Under the pieces are notes generated by a model. That model was not told the origin of the DNA and did no database searches. It saw only the letters and a program-made list of their open reading frames with translations. From assembly GCF_019192735.1 (NCBI RefSeq), contig NZ_JAHTKP010000013.1, positions 62,001 to 126,000 of the forward strand: DNA of 64,000 bases, written 5' to 3'. Made by a program: the position numbers and the translations under genes. This document shows positions 9,825-19,890 of the stretch, piece by piece. The first letter of the stretch is position 1. Each line of letters starts with the position of its first letter. This DNA is from Kitasatospora aureofaciens. Its GTDB lineage: Bacteria; Actinomycetota; Actinomycetes; Streptomycetales; Streptomycetaceae.

Positions 9825-9850
9825 GGCTCGGCTGCGTCAACTCGTAGGGC
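9814..9850 (+). repeat. Direct repeat duplicating a stop-codon region
   Basis: The 14-mer TCAACTCGTAGGGC occurs at 9814-9827, where it contains the TAG stop of the response regulator, and again perfectly at 9837-9850, a period of 23 bp. Confidence 0.9.
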
Positions 9851-10052
9851 CCGAACGGGCTCCTGTGGAATGATCTCCGGCCTCCGGGCGTTGAAGATCG
9901 TGTGCGGAGCGGGCAATGGGTTCGTGGTGTCCCGCCACGTGGGATTTCCGTCCCGGGCCGGTTAAGCGCGCATAGGATGCCAGAGGTGCACCAGGCGGAC
10001 GGGGCACACGGCCACGCCCGCGGCTGGCGTGCCCACGAGGAGGTCCGCGGCA

Positions 10053-12046
<1,994 letters not shown>

Positions 12047-12050
<4 letters not shown>

Positions 12051-13099
12051 ATGAGCAGTTCCCCTCGCTGAGCCTGGTGCCGAAGGCGGACGCGCCGCAG
12101 AGCGCCAAGGAGTTCAAGACGGACCAGGAGGTGCGCTGGTGCCCCGGGTGCGGGGACTACGCGATCCTGGCGGCGGTGCAGTCGTTCATGCCGGAGCTGG
12201 GGATCAAGCGGGAGAACACCGTCTTCGTCTCCGGGATCGGCTGTTCCTCGCGCTTCCCGTACTACATGAACACCTATGGCGTGCACTCGATCCACGGCCG
12301 GGCGCCGGCGATCGCGACCGGGCTGGCGTCCTCGCGGCAGGACCTGAGCGTGTGGGTGGTGACGGGTGACGGCGACGCGCTGTCGATCGGCGGCAATCAT
12401 CTGATCCACGCGCTGCGCCGGAACGTCAATCTGAAGATCCTGCTGTTCAACAACCGGATCTACGGCCTCACCAAGGGCCAGTACTCGCCGACCAGTGAGC
12501 TCGGCAAGATCACCAAGTCCACGCCGATGGGCTCGCTGGACGCTCCGTTCAACCCGCTCTCGCTGGCGATCGGCGCGGAGGCCTCCTTCGTCGCCCGGAC
12601 CATCGACTCCGACCGGCAGCACCTGCAGTCGGTGCTGCGGGCGGCGGCGCAGCACGAGGGCACGGCGCTGGTGGAGATCTACCAGAACTGCAACATCTTC
12701 AACGACGGCGCCTTCGAGGTGCTGAAGGAGCCCGGCACCCGGGACGAGGCGCTGATCCGGCTGGAGCACGGGCAGCCGGTGCGCTTCGGCGCGGACGGCG
12801 GCAACGGCGTCTTCCGCGGCCCGGACGGCGAGCTGTTCACGGCGGCGGTGACGCCGGAGAACGAGGCCGCGCTGCTGGTCCACGACGCCCACGCGGCGAG
12901 CCCGGCGACGGCGTTCGCGCTCTCCCGGATCGCCGACGCCGACACCCTGCACCACACCCCGATCGGCGTGCTGCGGGACGTGAAGCGGCCGGTGTACGAC
13001 GAGTTGATGGCAAGTCAGCTGGCCACCGCGGCGGCCCACCGGGGCCCGGGCGACCTGGCGACGCTGCTGGCGGGCAACGACACCTGGACGGTCGACTGA
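12047..13099 (+). CDS. korB: 2-oxoacid:ferredoxin oxidoreductase, beta subunit
   Basis: Thiamine-diphosphate and [4Fe-4S] binding subunit partnering the product of the preceding gene. The cluster ligands are visible in WCPGCGDYAIL, GIGCSSRF and IYQNCNIFND. The ThDP motif runs GDGDALSIGGNHLIHALRRN to LLFNNRIYGLTKGQYSPTS. Length is 350 residues. The ATG overlaps the korA stop (ATGA), so the two subunits are coupled. Reduced ferredoxin from this enzyme could feed electron transfer in a strain that also carries the nearby complex I operon, but no direct link is visible. Confidence 0.95.
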
Positions 13100-13115
13100 C
13101 CGTCCCGGTGCAGGC

Positions 13116-13152
13116 GGCGCCCCCTCGGTCTCACGGCCGCCGAGGGGGCGCC
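13116..13152. terminator. Convergent terminator hairpin
   Basis: A perfect 13-bp inverted repeat (GGCGCCCCCTCGG at 13116-13128 and its complement at 13140-13152) sits between korB and the oppositely oriented VOC gene and can serve both. Confidence 0.8.
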
Positions 13153-13163
13153 CTTGTTCCGCC

Positions 13164-13544
13164 CTACTGCTTGGCCCACTCGACCAGTTCGATCACGACC
13201 CCGTTCGGGTCGGTGACCTGGAACAGCTTCTCGCCCCACGGCTCCTCGCGCAGCGGCATGGTGATCTCCACGCCCTCGCCGCGCAGCCGCTTCTCCTCGC
13301 CGGCCAGGTCGTCGACGACGAACACCAGGATGACCCCGGCCGCGGTGTCGTGGCGGTAGCTCTCGGGCAGCACCTCGATGCCGCGCCGCAGGTAGACGAC
13401 GTCGACCCCGCCGCCGTCGTGCTTGAGCGAGACGAAGCCGTCGGCGGACATCTCCTCGGCGTACCCGAAGTGCCGCCGGAGGAAGGCGGCGGACGTGGTG
13501 ACGTCCTCGACGGTCAGCGCGAGGGTGGAAGCGGTGATCTGCAT
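13164..13544 (-). CDS. VOC-family (glyoxalase/bleomycin-resistance-like) protein
   Basis: Small metal-dependent VOC-fold protein of 126 residues built from two beta-alpha-beta-beta-beta units. Recognisable parts are the N-terminal LALTVEDVTTSAAFLRRHFGY, the central FVSLKHDGGGVDVVYL, and the C-terminal LFQVTDPNGVVIELVEW with the metal-binding Glu. Substrate cannot be assigned: VOC members include glyoxalases, dioxygenases and drug-binding resistance proteins. It is a single-gene unit convergent with korB. Confidence 0.85.
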   Translation of the reverse strand: MQITASTLALTVEDVTTSAAFLRRHFGYAEEMSADGFVSLKHDGGGVDVVYLRRGIEVLPESYRHDTAAGVILVFVVDDLAGEEKRLRGEGVEITMPLREEPWGEKLFQVTDPNGVVIELVEWAKQ

Positions 13545-13595
13545 GGCGGCAGTCCTCTCGTCGGCAAGCGCGCACGGTTATCCCGTACGCAGTAC

Positions 13596-13601
13596 ACTAT
13601 A
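13596..13601 (-). promoter_or_regulatory. Candidate -10 element for the VOC gene
   Basis: Read on the minus strand the sequence is TATAGT, about 50 bases upstream of the VOC ATG, inside the AT-rich stretch GTACACTATACATAGTAC, which contains the short inverted repeat ACTAT-AC-ATAGT. A promoter with a small operator is plausible; no matching regulator gene lies beside it. Confidence 0.4.
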
Positions 13602-13635
13602 CATAGTACGGAGAAATGCGCGAGGGCGTGGAAAA

Positions 13636-13674
13636 GCCGCAGGGAGGTTCCCGGAGCGGGAACCTCCCTGCGGC
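13636..13674 (-). terminator. Rho-independent terminator after the LCP gene
   Basis: A perfect 17-bp stem (13636-13652 with 13658-13674, loop of five) lies 27 bases after the stop of the minus-strand LCP gene. On that strand it is followed by TTTTCC, a short U-tract, which is unusual and strong for this genome. Confidence 0.85.
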
Positions 13675-13700
13675 TCAGGAGGGTGGGGCGGGCGTCAGTG

Positions 13701-15371
13701 TCAGTAGACGCAGGGGATGCCGCCGTCGGACGTGGCGTCGACCCCGGGGCCCTGCATGGGGACGTTGGCGGCCGGGTCGGACGCGGCCGGGGCGGGGGCC
13801 GGGGCGCCGGCCTTGTCGCCGGCCGGGGCGGTGAAGCCGGTGCCGAGGGTGACGGTGACGTGGTCGGCCGTCGAGGAGGCGGACTCGGTGGCGGTCACGC
13901 CGTAGCGGGCGGCGATCTGGTCGGCGGCCTCCTTGGCCCCCTTGCCGTAGACCACGGTGGTGGTCTTCGGCTTGGTGGCCGCGGGGCCGGTCTTGCCCTC
14001 CTTGAAGCCCATCGCCACGAGCGCCTTGGCCTCGGAGGCGCCGGCGCCCTTGACGGAGGAGGCGTCGTAGACGTTCACCGTGGCGGGGGCGGCGGCCTTG
14101 GCCGGGGTGGTCGGCGCCTCGGCGGGCGTCGGCTGGGCGGGGGCCGGCGTGTCGGTGGCCGCGTCGGCCGGGGCCGGTGCCGCGGCGGCGTCGGCGTAGC
14201 CGAACACCTGCTTGACGATCTTCTGGACCTTCGACGGGGTGACGAGGTTGACGTCCTGGCCGTTCTTCTTGCCGAAGCCGTCGAAGGTCAGGGTGTTGAA
14301 CTCGACGTTGCCGCCGGTCAGGGCCGGGGCCTGCTGGGCGAAGTCGAGGACCTTCCACTGGTTGTCGATGACGAGGTCCTTCTGCACCACGCCCATCAGG
14401 CCCCGCATCTTGCCGATGTCGCTCATGATGCCGTCCTGCTTGAGCTTGTGGACGACGGAGGAGATGAAGGCCTGCTGGCGGTGGGTGCGGGCGAAGTCGC
14501 CGGTGTTCCCGTCGGGGCCGTCCAGGTTGTGGCGCTGGCGGACGAAGGAGAGCGCCTGGGAGGCGTTGAGCTTGTTGATGCCCTTGTGGAAGTCGGCACC
14601 GGAGCCCTGGCCCTCCATGGCCGGGTCCTTGGTGTCGTGGGTGAGGCAGACCTCGATCGGCTCGACCTGCTTGGCGATGTCGTAGAAGCCCATCAGGTTG
14701 ACCTCGGCGATGTGGTCGATCGGCTGGTCCACGAAGGTCTGTACGGTCCGGATGGTCGCCGCGCGCCCGGCGTCGCGGCCGGCCTTCTCCAGGTCCGCGC
14801 CCTTCAGCCCCTTGGCCTGGAGGCCCGGCGTCACCTTCTCCTTGGCGATGCCGTAGGCCTCCTTGATCTTGTGCTCGCCCTGCTTGGAGCCGTCCCCGTT
14901 GTACGTCATGACGTAGTCGTCACGGGGTATGGAGATGGCCTGCACCTTGCCGCCGTTGGCGGGGATGTGCAGCAGGATCAGGCTGTTGGTGTTGTAGCCG
15001 CCGACGTCGGAGCTGTGGCCGGCGTGCAGCTCGTCCTGGACGAAGGCCGGGTCGAGGTCGCTGCCGTCCATGTTCTTGCGGCTGTCGAGGCCGATCAGCA
15101 GCAGGTTGACCGAGTTGTCCAGGTGCTTCGGCGCGTCCTTCTTCGTCTCCGCGATGGCGTTGGACGTCGTCATCCCGTCGGTGAGGGACGTGTACTCGTA
15201 CCAGACCACCCCGCTGGAGACGAACACCGCCAGCGCCAGCGAGCACGCGATCGTCCGGCCTGCGATGAGCAGTGGGGAGCGACGGCGGGCCGGGGCCGGC
15301 GCGGACGCGGACTGGCCGCCGTTGCCGGCGCGACGGGCGGCGGCGCGGCCGCCTTCCTGGTTCTCAGCCAT
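13701..15371 (-). CDS. LytR-CpsA-Psr (LCP) family cell-wall glycopolymer ligase
   Basis: Membrane-anchored extracellular enzyme of the family that transfers teichoic-acid or other anionic glycopolymers from lipid carriers to peptidoglycan. A basic cytoplasmic N-terminus precedes one transmembrane helix (about residues 32-50). The LCP core carries VNLLLIGLDSRKN, NSLILLHIPANGGKVQAISIPRDDYV, EVNLMGFYDIA and LSFVRQRHNLDGPDGNTGDFARTHRQQAFI, with the conserved Arg and Asp residues that bind the pyrophosphate. After an Ala/Pro/Thr-rich linker a LytR_C domain (VNVYDASSVKGAGASEAKALV onward) ends the protein. Length is 556 residues. The start overlaps the upstream membrane gene by eight bases. Confidence 0.93.
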   Translation of the reverse strand: MAENQEGGRAAARRAGNGGQSASAPAPARRRSPLLIAGRTIACSLALAVFVSSGVVWYEYTSLTDGMTTSNAIAETKKDAPKHLDNSVNLLLIGLDSRKNMDGSDLDPAFVQDELHAGHSSDVGGYNTNSLILLHIPANGGKVQAISIPRDDYVMTYNGDGSKQGEHKIKEAYGIAKEKVTPGLQAKGLKGADLEKAGRDAGRAATIRTVQTFVDQPIDHIAEVNLMGFYDIAKQVEPIEVCLTHDTKDPAMEGQGSGADFHKGINKLNASQALSFVRQRHNLDGPDGNTGDFARTHRQQAFISSVVHKLKQDGIMSDIGKMRGLMGVVQKDLVIDNQWKVLDFAQQAPALTGGNVEFNTLTFDGFGKKNGQDVNLVTPSKVQKIVKQVFGYADAAAAPAPADAATDTPAPAQPTPAEAPTTPAKAAAPATVNVYDASSVKGAGASEAKALVAMGFKEGKTGPAATKPKTTTVVYGKGAKEAADQIAARYGVTATESASSTADHVTVTLGTGFTAPAGDKAGAPAPAPAASDPAANVPMQGPGVDATSDGGIPCVY

Positions 15372-15825
15372 GGTGCTTCCTCCCGTCCAGGATCACCCGG
15401 ACCACGATCACCAGCACGGCCGCCCCTGCAGCTGCAGCCATGACGGGAAAGCCGTGGACGACCCACTTCGCGGAGCCGGTCGCCAGGGCCTTCCCCTTGT
15501 ACATGTCACCGTTGGCCAGCAGCTCTGCGCCGGCCGTCACCCCGAGGACGAGCAGCGGCGAGGCGCAGAGCACCCACCACCAGCCCCTGCGGGTGCTGAG
15601 CATGGCTGCCAGGCCCGTCCCGAGGACGGCGCCGGCCGCGAACGCGAATCCCATGCCCGGGCCGGAGAGCTCGTCGATCCCCGCGCCCACCGCGGGCAGC
15701 CCGATCGCGAGGACAGCGGGCAGGACGGGGCCGCCGGGAAGGCTTCGCGCGGGGGCCGGGGTTCTCCGGGCCGCCTGCTGCTCCGTCTCCTGGTTGGAGG
15801 ACGTCCGTCCTCGTCGTCCTGCCAC
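15364..15825 (-). CDS. Small integral membrane protein upstream of the LCP gene
   Basis: About 153 residues with a basic N-terminus and four hydrophobic segments (VLPAVLAIGLPAVGAGI, FAFAAGAVLGTGLAAML, WWWVLCASPLLVLGVTAGAEL, FPVMAAAAGAAVLVIVVRVIL). The reading frame is open for another 560 bases upstream without protein-like content. The GTG at 15825, after GAGAGGGGTG, gives a start MAGRRGRTSS; a GTG nine bases earlier is possible. It overlaps the LCP start by eight bases, so the two are co-translated and may act together in the envelope. I do not recognise a named family. Confidence 0.75.
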   Translation of the reverse strand: MAGRRGRTSSNQETEQQAARRTPAPARSLPGGPVLPAVLAIGLPAVGAGIDELSGPGMGFAFAAGAVLGTGLAAMLSTRRGWWWVLCASPLLVLGVTAGAELLANGDMYKGKALATGSAKWVVHGFPVMAAAAGAAVLVIVVRVILDGRKHHG

Positions 15826-16418
15826 GCACTTCACCCCTCTCCGACGTCCGTGCGCCGCGGCGGCGCCTTCGTCCGCTCCCTTGCGGGACGGCGCCGTGGT
15901 CGCTGCCGAGGTGGACGTCGGCGTTCGGCCGGCCGGTTCCCGCTGTCGGTCGGGGGCAGGCTCGCATCCAGGTTGCTCTACATGGGTGTAGAGATCGTGC
16001 GCAGCATATAGCACCAATGTTCGGCGTCGGCTGCGGGATCTTGGGCCCGTTCGTCGCCATGGCGGGCCGCTCTGCCCCAGGCCGGATGCACGATATGTGC
16101 CCGGCCGATTGTGGCGGATGAGAAGGCAGTGCGGCCGATTGTTGCGCATGAGAAGGCTGTGAGAAAGCGGTTCCCGGGAAAACTGCTCTGACCTGCACGG
16201 ACGTCGCACCCCGGGAAGCGCGGGCGGGCCGGGCGGGATGGGGCCGGACCGTGGCCTCGCCCGGGCCGCCGGACGGCCGGGGCGCCGGCCGTGCTGCCGG
16301 ACGGGGGCGCGCGGTGGACGCCGGGGTTCCCGGCGTACGTGGAGGCGGCGAGGGTGCTCGGGATACACTACACCGGCTAGTTTCATGCGTGCGCAATGGG
16401 TGGATGAGGAGCGTGGCC
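15826..16418. other. 593-bp intergenic region with inverted and direct repeats
   Basis: No protein-like frame is seen. The region holds CTCTACA-TGGG-TGTAGAG (15976-15993), an inverted repeat just downstream of a minus-strand TATGCT (16003-16008) that could be the -10 of the membrane protein-LCP unit. A 30-bp direct repeat lies at 16102-16161. Upstream of the TetR gene the sequence is GC-rich and featureless. Confidence 0.5.
16102..16161 (+). repeat. 2 x 30-bp tandem repeat
   Basis: Two adjacent 30-bp units (16102-16131 and 16132-16161) match at 27 of 30 positions; both begin CGGCCGATTGT and contain ATGAGAAGGC. They lie in the divergent intergenic region between the LCP unit and the TetR gene and could be paired regulator sites or a recent duplication. 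Confidence 0.85.
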
Positions 16419-17060
16419 GTGGCGGCGACGAGCGGAGCAGGTCGGCCGGAGAAGCGGAAGGCGATCACGCGCGCCGCGACGGCGGTGTTCGGGCGCGAGG
16501 GGTACGTCCGCGCGAGCATGGACGCGATCGCGGCGGAGGCGGGCGTCTCGAAGCGCACGGTGTACAACCACTTCGCCGACAAGGAGACGCTGTTCCTGTC
16601 GGTGGCACTGGAGAGCTCCGGCGAACTGACCGAGAAGATCCGGGACTTGGTCGACCGCCACCTCGGCAAGATCGTCGACCTGCGGCAGGACCTGACCGAC
16701 TTCGCCGTCGACCGGGCGCGCGCCGTCCTGTCGGCGGGCGACCACGGCGCGCTGGGCCGGGCCATCCGTGCCGAGGTGGCCAACATTCCGGCGGACGTCC
16801 TGGAGGCCTGGCTGGAGGCCGGCCCGGTCGCCTCGCTGCGGGATCTCGCCGAGCGCTTCGAGGCGCTGGCCGGCCGCGGCCTGCTGGTGGTCGACGATCC
16901 CGCGCTGGCCGCCGAGCAGTTCACGCTGCTGACCTTCCACGGCGTGGCCGAGCGCTCCTTCTGGGGCGCGGTGCCGGTGCCGGACGAGGAGGTCGGGCGG
17001 ATCGCGGCTCTCGGGGTCGACGCGTTCCTGAAGATCTACGGGGCGCCCGCGGCCGGCTGA
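16419..17060 (+). CDS. TetR/AcrR-family transcriptional regulator
   Basis: One-component repressor of 213 residues. The N-terminal helix-turn-helix is AITRAATAVFGREGYVRASMDAIAAEAGVSKRTVYNHFADKETLF, the standard TetR signature. The C-terminal ligand domain has the all-helical pattern of the family. The frame is open to 16251; GTG 16419 is preferred because AGGAG at 16407-16411 is seven bases before it, although ATG 16404 is also in frame. No efflux pump or enzyme is directly adjacent; the likely targets are itself and the divergent unit across the repeat-bearing gap. Confidence 0.88.
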   Translation: MAATSGAGRPEKRKAITRAATAVFGREGYVRASMDAIAAEAGVSKRTVYNHFADKETLFLSVALESSGELTEKIRDLVDRHLGKIVDLRQDLTDFAVDRARAVLSAGDHGALGRAIRAEVANIPADVLEAWLEAGPVASLRDLAERFEALAGRGLLVVDDPALAAEQFTLLTFHGVAERSFWGAVPVPDEEVGRIAALGVDAFLKIYGAPAAG

Positions 17061-17098
17061 GCAGCGGACACCCCGGTGGCACCCGAACTACGGCCGGG

Positions 17099-17728
17099 TC
17101 ACTTCCAGTTGACGCCCTTGCCGAGGGTGTAGGGCTCGCCCCAGTACTCGGCCCCGGCGACCTTCGTGGCCGACGAGGCGAGCGCCACCGCGCAGGAGGT
17201 GGCGGACCGGCCGTTGGTGAAGCCCGAGGGCAGGGAGTTGTTCGGGCACTTGGCGAAGGTGCCGATGACCGACAGCTCCTGGGCCTCGGTGCCGTCCGGC
17301 AGCAGCCCCTTGACCGCGGTCAGGCTGGTGAACGACAGGTCGGTGGTGCCGATGTTGGTGATCTTGTAGTGGATGTAGTACGGCACCAGGCCCTTGACCT
17401 TGTCGCCGAGCTTGAAGTCGGCCAGGTCGGCCGGGTCGCCCTGCTCGATCGAGGTGACCGCCAGCGTGACGGTGCCCTTGGTGCTGCCGGAGCTGAACGG
17501 GATCTGGACGGCGTCGCCGATCTTGGCGGTCGTCCCGGGTGCGGCGTCCTTGCCGGTGCCGCCGCCGTTGCCGGCGGGCGCGGGGGCCGCGGTCGTCGGC
17601 GCGGCGGGCGGGGCGGTCTTCGCGGTGTCGGACGACGTGTCGTCGTTGCAGGCGGTCAGCGTCAGCACGCCGACCACCGCCAGCCCGGCGAGTGCGCGCA
17701 TGCTCGTTCTGGTGGCGAAGGTGTTCAC
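17099..17728 (-). CDS. Secreted lipoprotein
   Basis: Exported lipoprotein of 209 residues. The signal peptide has a basic start, the hydrophobic core LAGLAVVGVLTL and the lipobox LTAC with Cys27. A Thr/Ala/Pro/Gly-rich linker of about 40 residues follows, then a beta-rich domain (residues 75-205) with VQIPFSSGSTKGTVTLAVTSIEQGD and YYIHYKITNIGTTDLSF, a pattern like the immunoglobulin-like DUF4352 domain. Two cysteines (NSLPSGF region CPNN, and SATSCAV) could form a disulphide. It stands alone between TetR and the tautomerase. Function unknown. Confidence 0.8.
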   Translation of the reverse strand: MNTFATRTSMRALAGLAVVGVLTLTACNDDTSSDTAKTAPPAAPTTAAPAPAGNGGGTGKDAAPGTTAKIGDAVQIPFSSGSTKGTVTLAVTSIEQGDPADLADFKLGDKVKGLVPYYIHYKITNIGTTDLSFTSLTAVKGLLPDGTEAQELSVIGTFAKCPNNSLPSGFTNGRSATSCAVALASSATKVAGAEYWGEPYTLGKGVNWK

Positions 17729-17911
17729 GTGACGTTCCCCCGTGTCTGCGGACCGTCAGGCGGCGTTCCTCCTAGTGACGTTGATAGCGCACGCCGGGTG
17801 CTGAACACCACGCGTTTGACGGCGTTTTGACCGGGTCGTGACGAGTCGGGTACGCGGTTGGGACAGCGGGTGCGGGGCGGACTCGGTCACCCTGCACCCG
17901 CTGTCGGGCCG

Positions 17912-18409
17912 TTACGGCAGGGCGGCGTGCTCGGCCCGGCTGGCGGCGAGGCGCTGCGACGCGAGCGCGCGGGTCTGCTCGGGGTCGTCCCCGGAGACCC
18001 GGGCGAGGATCGCCGCGAGCGGCCTGATGCGCCCGCCGCTGCCCCAGTGGCCCTCGGGGATCTCGGTGGGGAACACCCAGACCCGGCCGGGGTCGCGCGG
18101 CCAGGTGCCGTCCTCGGCGTCCAGGATCGCCTCGGTGACCTCGGCGACGACGCCCGCGCGGGTCTTCTCGCCGAACTGGCCCTCGGGCACGGACGGGACG
18201 ACCCGGTAGCGCGGCGCGTCCGCGGGCGCGCCGCCGACGTAAACGGCGGCGGGCCGGTGCAGGAACACCCAGGACACGGACCGGATGGCCGGGTCGGCGG
18301 GGTCGAAGCCCTCGTGGCGGATCAGGATCTCGGTGATCCGGTTGATCAGCGCCGCCTCGGCCTCGGGCTGGAGCGCGCCGTCGGGGATGTACACGTCGAG
18401 CATGGGCAT
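17912..18409 (-). CDS. Tautomerase-superfamily protein
   Basis: 165 residues with the tautomerase fold: the catalytic Pro2 follows the initiator Met (MPMLDVYIPDGAL), and a second beta-alpha-beta half begins around YRVVPSVPEGQFGEKTRAGVVAEVTEAIL. The double-length chain resembles 4-oxalocrotonate tautomerase-like proteins in which two short units are fused. The ATG overlaps no neighbour and is divergent from the HxlR regulator across a 98-bp space with paired motifs, so the regulator probably controls it. Confidence 0.82.
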   Translation of the reverse strand: MPMLDVYIPDGALQPEAEAALINRITEILIRHEGFDPADPAIRSVSWVFLHRPAAVYVGGAPADAPRYRVVPSVPEGQFGEKTRAGVVAEVTEAILDAEDGTWPRDPGRVWVFPTEIPEGHWGSGGRIRPLAAILARVSGDDPEQTRALASQRLAASRAEHAALP

Positions 18410-18435
18410 GGCCGGTCCCTCCTGGATTTAGTTTT

Positions 18436-18491
18436 TCAACTCAGGGTGGGAGTGAGCCTGGCCGGGGCTGAGTACGGATTATCAACCCAGG
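18436..18491. promoter_or_regulatory. Paired direct repeats in the divergent hxlR-tautomerase control region
   Basis: TCAACTCAGG (18436-18445) and TCAACCCAGG (18482-18491) differ at one base and sit 46 bp apart (start to start) between the two divergent starts. Their position fits an operator for the HxlR-type protein. TATGCT at 18496-18501 reads as a -10 for the regulator itself and would put transcription start at its ATG. Confidence 0.45.
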
Positions 18492-18507
18492 CGGTTATGC
18501 TCGATGC

Positions 18508-19008
18508 ATGGCAGAGCAGGAGAAGCCTCGGATCGACCCGGTGAACTGTTCGGTGGCGCGCTCCCTGGCGGTGGTCGGCGAGCGCTGGTCGCTGCTGATC
18601 GTGCGCGAGGCCCTCGACGGCGCGAGCCGGTTCGGGGACTTCCGGACGCGGCTGGGGATCGCCAGCAACCTGCTGTCCACCCGGCTCGACAGCCTCGTTG
18701 CGGCGGGGGTCCTGCGGCGCGTCCCCTACCAGGAGCCCGGCGACCGGCAGCGCTTCGAGTACCGGCTCACCGAGAAGGGCCTGGACCTGCGGCCCACGCT
18801 GATGGCCCTGCTGGAGTGGGGCGACAAGTACCTCGCTGACGAGCAGGGGCCGCCGATCATCGTCCGGCACGGGCCCGACGACGACTCCGGCGACCTCTGC
18901 GACGAGCCGGTCACGATGGTCCTCGAATGCGCCGCCGGCCACACCCACCTGCCGCCGGACGCCGTCTACCGCGCCCCCGGCCCGGGCGCCCGCTTCCTGC
19001 CCACCTGA
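18508..19008 (+). CDS. HxlR-family winged-helix transcriptional regulator
   Basis: 166-residue regulator. The N-terminal CSVARSLAVVGERWSLLIVREALDGASRFGDFRTRLGIASNLLSTRLDSLVAAGVL is the HxlR-type winged helix including the conserved redox-type cysteine near the start (NCSVARSL). A C-terminal tail with Cys-rich CDEPVTMVLECAAGH may form a small metal or redox site. No ribosome site precedes the ATG, while a -10-like TATGCT ends seven bases before it, so a leaderless transcript is likely. Expected to control the divergent tautomerase gene. Confidence 0.9.
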   Translation: MAEQEKPRIDPVNCSVARSLAVVGERWSLLIVREALDGASRFGDFRTRLGIASNLLSTRLDSLVAAGVLRRVPYQEPGDRQRFEYRLTEKGLDLRPTLMALLEWGDKYLADEQGPPIIVRHGPDDDSGDLCDEPVTMVLECAAGHTHLPPDAVYRAPGPGARFLPT

Positions 19009-19040
19009 GCGGCCGGTTACCGGGCGCTGAGCGGCAGGTT
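19006..19040 (+). repeat. Imperfect duplication of a stop-codon region
   Basis: TGAGCGGCCGGTT at 19006-19018 contains the TGA of the HxlR gene; TGAGCGGCAGGTT at 19028-19040 repeats it with one mismatch, 22 bp later. Confidence 0.6.
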
Positions 19041-19066
19041 CTTACCGTCCATCCCCTGGCGGGAAG

Positions 19067-19591
19067 TTAGAGCTGGAGCTGCCTGCGGCCGGACCACCAG
19101 ACCGAGCCGAACAGGAGCACGCCGGGGGCGATTCCGGCGACGGCTGAGATGACGGCCGTGGGGGCACCGAAGGCGGCGAGGGCCATGCCGATGGCGCCAC
19201 AGGCTGCCATCGAGGCGCCGAGGACGCGGAGGGCGGGCCTGCGCCAGGCGGTGGCAAGGCCGAAGAAGTGGACGCCGACGACGAAGGCGATCCAGCCGAC
19301 GGTGGCGGTGGGGGTGTGGAGGACCTTGTTGATCACCATGAGGCCGACGGCTATGGCGAACACTTCGGCTGCCACGACGAACCAGTAGCGCCGGCCGAAG
19401 CTGGCGCGCGGGGCGGTGTCGGTCTCCGGCGCGGCGGGGCGGCGGTTGAAGAGGCCCAGGACGAGGAACGCGGCGACGGCGAGTACGCGGAGCGGGATGG
19501 CGACGGCCGCCGGGAGAGCACCCGCGTTCGCCTGGATGAAGACGAGCCCGAAGCTCGAACCGATGATTCTGCCTGCGCGATCCCTGTTCAT
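19067..19591 (-). CDS. Integral membrane protein, unknown family
   Basis: 174 residues with about six hydrophobic segments, for example FGLVFIQANAGALPAAVAIPLRVLAVAAFLVLGLF, YWFVVAAEVFAIAVGLMVI, WIAFVVGVHFFGLA and VLGASMAACGAIGMALAAFG. The motif GVHFFGLAxAW in the middle is the most distinctive part. Starts at an ATG that is 88 bases from the next gene on the same strand. No named family recognised with confidence. Confidence 0.75.
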   Translation of the reverse strand: MNRDRAGRIIGSSFGLVFIQANAGALPAAVAIPLRVLAVAAFLVLGLFNRRPAAPETDTAPRASFGRRYWFVVAAEVFAIAVGLMVINKVLHTPTATVGWIAFVVGVHFFGLATAWRRPALRVLGASMAACGAIGMALAAFGAPTAVISAVAGIAPGVLLFGSVWWSGRRQLQL

Positions 19592-19678
19592 GATCGGAAG
19601 ATCTACACCATGCCGACCGGAGGAGAAAGCCCGGCTGTCAGCGCAGTCCGGCGCCGACAGCCGGTAGAAGGGGCGAGG

Positions 19679-19879
19679 TCAGATGAGGTGGTCGAACTCG
19701 CCGGCCTTGGCTCCGAGGATGAACGCCCGGAGCTTGACGGTCGTGGTGGTGACGATGGTGTTGGGTTCGTCGGACTCGCGAACGTGTCGCACGTCGCCGT
19801 TTCCGGCAGCTAGTTCAAGGCAGGTGCTGCCACCGTCTGCGTTGCTGAAGGATGACTTTTGCCAGGCTAGGTGGGACAT
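19679..19879 (-). CDS. DUF397-domain small protein
   Basis: 66 residues with the family pattern WQKSSFSNADGGSTCLELAA near the start and VRESDEP in the middle. DUF397 proteins are actinobacterial partners of XRE/DUF5753 regulators in developmental and antibiotic-control loci. It lies 11 bases after such a regulator, so the two form one transcript. Confidence 0.9.
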   Translation of the reverse strand: MSHLAWQKSSFSNADGGSTCLELAAGNGDVRHVRESDEPNTIVTTTTVKLRAFILGAKAGEFDHLI

Positions 19880-19890
19880 CGGGGCGCCTT

